Positions 13,074 through 15,169 of a stretch of 15,169 nucleotides of DNA are shown here, piece by piece. The DNA lies in assembly GCA_900543525.1 (NCBI GenBank), contig UQRS01000054.1, positions 1 through 15,169 on the forward strand. The letters are read 5' to 3'. Below the pieces are notes generated by a model. It searched no databases, was not told where the DNA came from, and was given only the letters and a program-made list of their open reading frames with translations. Position 1 is the stretch's first letter, and each line of letters opens with the position of its first letter. A program made the position numbers and the translations under genes. The stretch is from an uncultured Oscillospiraceae bacterium (GTDB lineage Bacteria > Bacillota > Clostridia > Oscillospirales > Acutalibacteraceae).

Positions 13074-14781
13074 ATACAGCGAGTTCACAGGGGGCGTAGT
13101 TGACGACTACGCCTTTTCTTGTATTTACGGACACTTCCGGGATCGGCAGGGGCAGCACCGTTGGAATCTCGATCGTTCCGACGCAGTTATAGTGGATGCG
13201 AAGCCGCTGCTCCCATACGCCGTCGATCTTCTCAGCATTGAACACTTCAATCTTCTCAATCAGTTCGTTCAGCATCCGGGGCGTCAGTTTTCTCGCTCTG
13301 GTGTACTTGCGGACAAGACCGATAAACATATCCGTTGTCATGGAACGGCTGCTCTGCTTCTCTATCTCGGAGCGGAGCTTTTTTATTTTCTCCGCCAGCT
13401 CCTTTTGCTCGTCCTCATACCGCCGGGACATTTTTGCGAAGCGGTCATCGGAGAGCTTGCCGGAAACATTGTCCTCGTAGATGCGTTCAAAAAGACCGTC
13501 CACTTCTTCATCACGGGCAAGGAGCGTTTGCAGCTCTTTTTCCTTCAGCTTGCGGTCTGTCTGTTCCGCCTGCTGGGAATGACCGATCACCGCTTTTACA
13601 AATTCGTCCTCATAGAGACTGGCAAATTTCGTTAAGCGCCGTATCTCTCCCAGCACCACTTCCTCCAGGAAGTCCACACGGACATAATGGGTAGAGGTGC
13701 AGGTGCCGCGATTGCCCTTGTAGTTGGAGCAGTTGAAATACTTGATCTCCGGATTGCCCTGATTGAAGTGAAAGTGAAGGTTGCTGCCGCAATCGGCGCA
13801 GACCAACAGGCCGGAAAACATATTGTGTTCTCCATTGTTGGTGCGGCGCTTACGGATTTTGCCCCGCTTCTGCTGCACCTGCTCATACACAGCACGCTCG
13901 ATGATCGCCTCATGGACGTCCTGGAACACCACCCAATTCTCACGGTCATTGTCGATTCGCTTCTTATTCTTGTAGGATTTGGAATAAGTTTTGAAATTGA
14001 GAATGTCACCACAGTATTCCTGCAGGGAGAGAATTTTGGTTATTGTGGAGCTGTTCCACTTGGTAGGAGGCTGCTGTTTGCCCTTGCCGGGGCGTTTGAT
14101 GCCCTTCGTGAGCCAGTAGGCCCGCGGGGTCAGGACATCGTCCTTTTCAAGCTGGGCGGCAATCTGCTCTGTTCCGAACCCCTCCAAAGTCATGCTGTAA
14201 ACGCGGCGCACAACCTGGGCTGCCTCGTCATCCACGATCCAATGCTTCGGATCATTCGGGTCCTTGATGTAACCATAGGGAGGCTGGCCCATCGGCTCAC
14301 CGGCATTGCCCTTGATCTTATTGCTGATGCGCCGCTTTTTGCTGATATCGCGGGCATACCACTCGTTGAACAGGTTGCGGATCGGGGCAAGCTCATTTTC
14401 GCCCTCCGCCGTGTCGATGTTATCCGAAACGGCCACCAGGCGAATATCATGGTCCGGGAAAAATTCTTCCGTCAGCCGTCCGACCTCAATGTAGTTTCGC
14501 CCCAGGCGGGAAAGGTCTTTGACAAAGACGGCGGCGGCTTTTCCCTGTTCCAACTGGCAGATCATTTCTACAAAACCAGGGCGATCCATCGTCACGCCGG
14601 AAATGCCGTCATCCAGAAAATGAACCAGATTTGTGTAACCCTTTTCCTTTGCGACTTTGGCAAGCAGTTTCTTTTGATTGCCGATGCTGTAGCTTTCGCC
14701 TTCAAGATTATCGTCACGGGAAAGCCTTTCATAGAGAAAGGCGGTCACGTCACGGGATTTTTTGTTATTCGACTGTTTCAT
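13072..14781 (-). CDS. Large serine recombinase of a Tn4451-like/integrative element (TnpX type)
   Basis: This 569-residue site-specific recombinase probably excises and integrates the element whose end is in this window. Domains: resolvase catalytic domain (about 12-155) with nucleophile Ser21 in YERLSRDD and the DLSRLGRNY motif (89-97); recombinase domain (about 170-290); zinc ribbon with Cys328, Cys331, Cys351 and Cys361; coiled coil (about 400-470); and a DUF4368-like C-terminus (about 490-545). All key residues are present, so it looks active. The ATG at 14781 follows AAGGAGGAC. A frame extension 18 codons upstream runs through the promoter and is not coding. It has its own promoter, and inverted repeats surround both promoter and start codon. 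It converges on the tRNA operon. Confidence 0.94.
   Translation of the reverse strand: MKQSNNKKSRDVTAFLYERLSRDDNLEGESYSIGNQKKLLAKVAKEKGYTNLVHFLDDGISGVTMDRPGFVEMICQLEQGKAAAVFVKDLSRLGRNYIEVGRLTEEFFPDHDIRLVAVSDNIDTAEGENELAPIRNLFNEWYARDISKKRRISNKIKGNAGEPMGQPPYGYIKDPNDPKHWIVDDEAAQVVRRVYSMTLEGFGTEQIAAQLEKDDVLTPRAYWLTKGIKRPGKGKQQPPTKWNSSTITKILSLQEYCGDILNFKTYSKSYKNKKRIDNDRENWVVFQDVHEAIIERAVYEQVQQKRGKIRKRRTNNGEHNMFSGLLVCADCGSNLHFHFNQGNPEIKYFNCSNYKGNRGTCTSTHYVRVDFLEEVVLGEIRRLTKFASLYEDEFVKAVIGHSQQAEQTDRKLKEKELQTLLARDEEVDGLFERIYEDNVSGKLSDDRFAKMSRRYEDEQKELAEKIKKLRSEIEKQSSRSMTTDMFIGLVRKYTRARKLTPRMLNELIEKIEVFNAEKIDGVWEQRLRIHYNCVGTIEIPTVLPLPIPEVSVNTRKGVVVNYAPCELAV
13093..13120 (+). terminator. Plus-strand terminator-like hairpin inside the 3' end of the recombinase gene
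   Basis: GGCGTAGT (13093-13100) pairs perfectly with ACTACGCC (13106-13113) around a 5-base loop, followed by TTTTCTT. It points in the tRNA direction and could stop readthrough of tRNA transcripts into the element. On the gene's own strand there is no T run. Confidence 0.5.
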
Positions 14782-14816
14782 AAGTCCTCCTTCCGTCAAG
14801 GCAGTCGAATAGCAAA
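14761..14816 (-). promoter_or_regulatory. Inverted repeat enclosing the recombinase start codon and ribosome binding site
   Basis: Bases 14761-14775 and 14802-14816 are complementary over 15 positions with a single non-Watson-Crick position (14765/14812). The 26-base loop holds the ribosome binding site and ATG. It could be a translational control hairpin or a protein-binding site. Confidence 0.6.
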
Positions 14817-14862
14817 TATACTTGTACGAACACATTATACCGCCATTTGCTGCCTCTGTCAG
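14811..14862 (-). promoter_or_regulatory. Recombinase promoter with flanking inverted repeat
   Basis: On the minus strand CTGACA (14857-14862) and TATAAT (14834-14839) are 17 bases apart. AGCAAAT (14811-14817) and ATTTGCT (14845-14851) form a 7-base inverted repeat around the -10 box and the expected transcription start, which could be an operator. Confidence 0.65.
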
Positions 14863-14879
14863 CCGGGTTTGAAAGCTAT

Positions 14880-15065
14880 TTACAGCTTTTCACTCTCGGA
14901 CTTCATCAGGCGAAGGAGAACGCTGCCCAGGGTATCCGGGCTTTCTTCTTTGAAAACCGGCTCAACAACGAACGACCGATTGCCAATGTGATAGGTCGTT
15001 TTTGCATCCAGAGGATTTTTCTCTGGCCTGCTGGTCTTGCCGGGATTTGTAGCTTTATCTTGCAT
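14880..15065 (-). CDS. tnpW: TnpW-like transposon-encoded small protein
   Basis: This 61-residue protein ends with TTYHIGNRSFVVEPVF....DTLGSVLLRLM, the pattern of the TnpW family (TTY.IGn....V...F......TlgevL.rl) encoded next to TnpX-type recombinases in Tn4451-like elements. Its function is unknown to me. The ATG at 15065 follows AAAGGGG with good spacing; two in-frame upstream ATGs exist but lack the site and give an unconserved hydrophobic extension. It lies 98 bases upstream of the recombinase gene on the same strand, which supports a Tn4451-type or related integrative element extending off the right edge. Confidence 0.8.
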   Translation of the reverse strand: MQDKATNPGKTSRPEKNPLDAKTTYHIGNRSFVVEPVFKEESPDTLGSVLLRLMKSESEKL

Positions 15066-15169
15066 GATAAAATCCCCTTTCATAAAGCATAAAGATAGCA
15101 ATGAAAGAGGCAAAACGGACGGCTGCTGGCACAGCTCCACGGGAGTCTAACCCCGGCCCATGCTGATGG

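Larger units (their letters stand above)
13072..15169. mobile_element. End of an integrative/transposable element inserted next to tRNA-Gln (partial)
   Basis: The recombinase and tnpW-like genes occupy the last 2.1 kb, and the right edge of the window cuts the element. The left boundary is not fixed: it must lie between the tRNA-Gln 3' end (13023) and the recombinase coding end (about 13074-13090). Bases 15066-15169, upstream of tnpW, hold no gene I can recognise; an open frame there could be the end of a cargo gene. Confidence 0.75.

Noticed and set aside
13687..14991. 434-codon plus-strand frame opposite the recombinase
   Set aside because: Shadow of the recombinase gene, which has intact catalytic motifs on the other strand.
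1..15169. CRISPR array
   Set aside because: No regularly spaced repeat set was seen; the direct repeats found occur in only two copies and are intergenic palindromic elements.

Overview
The window (15,169 bp, moderately GC-rich) looks like chromosome of an endospore-forming clostridial Firmicute, probably of the Oscillospiraceae/Ruminococcaceae type. The evidence is the sporulation genes yqfC, yqfD and ylbJ, a phoH-ybeY-era-recO block in the usual Firmicute order, MutS2 with an Smr tail, a four-cysteine ribosomal protein L28, AGGAGG-type ribosome binding sites and tRNAs with encoded CCA ends. The placement rests on gene content; no database search was possible.

Layout. At 1-760 there is a TetR-family regulator (minus strand) with its own promoter, a palindromic candidate operator and a terminator, followed by the promoter and ribosome binding site of a gene that starts just off the left edge. 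At 780-2590 mgtE (Mg2+ transporter/channel, plus strand) sits behind a leader of about 285 nt holding a small candidate ORF and two mutually exclusive RNA structures, one of which buries the mgtE ribosome binding site. At 2650-3270 there are terminators and rpmB (L28) with its own promoter. From 3299 to 11163 a long minus-strand block reads, in transcription order, yqfC, yqfD, phoH (own promoter inside the end of yqfD), ybeY, era, a yqzL-like small gene overlapping recO, recO, mutS2. The recO/mutS2 gap holds two copies of an ~86 bp repeat. The ~510 bp between yqfC and ylbJ has no gene but carries a terminator-like hairpin, a 38 bp exact direct repeat and three consecutive long inverted repeats. 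At 11673-12749 is ylbJ (plus strand). At 12769-13073 a strong promoter drives tRNA-His and tRNA-Gln, ended by a 17 bp-stem terminator.

Immediately beyond that terminator, from 13072 to the right edge, is one end of a mobile element: a large serine recombinase with a DUF4368-like C-terminus (TnpX type) and a tnpW-like small gene, both on the minus strand. The cargo lies off the window.

How the genes relate: yqfC, yqfD and ylbJ act in the mother cell during sporulation. PhoH, YbeY, Era, L28 and MutS2 all touch RNA or ribosome maintenance, and RecO (with MutS2 historically) touches DNA repair. The least explained parts are the mgtE leader, the two families of structured intergenic repeats, and the nested inverted repeats around the recombinase start.
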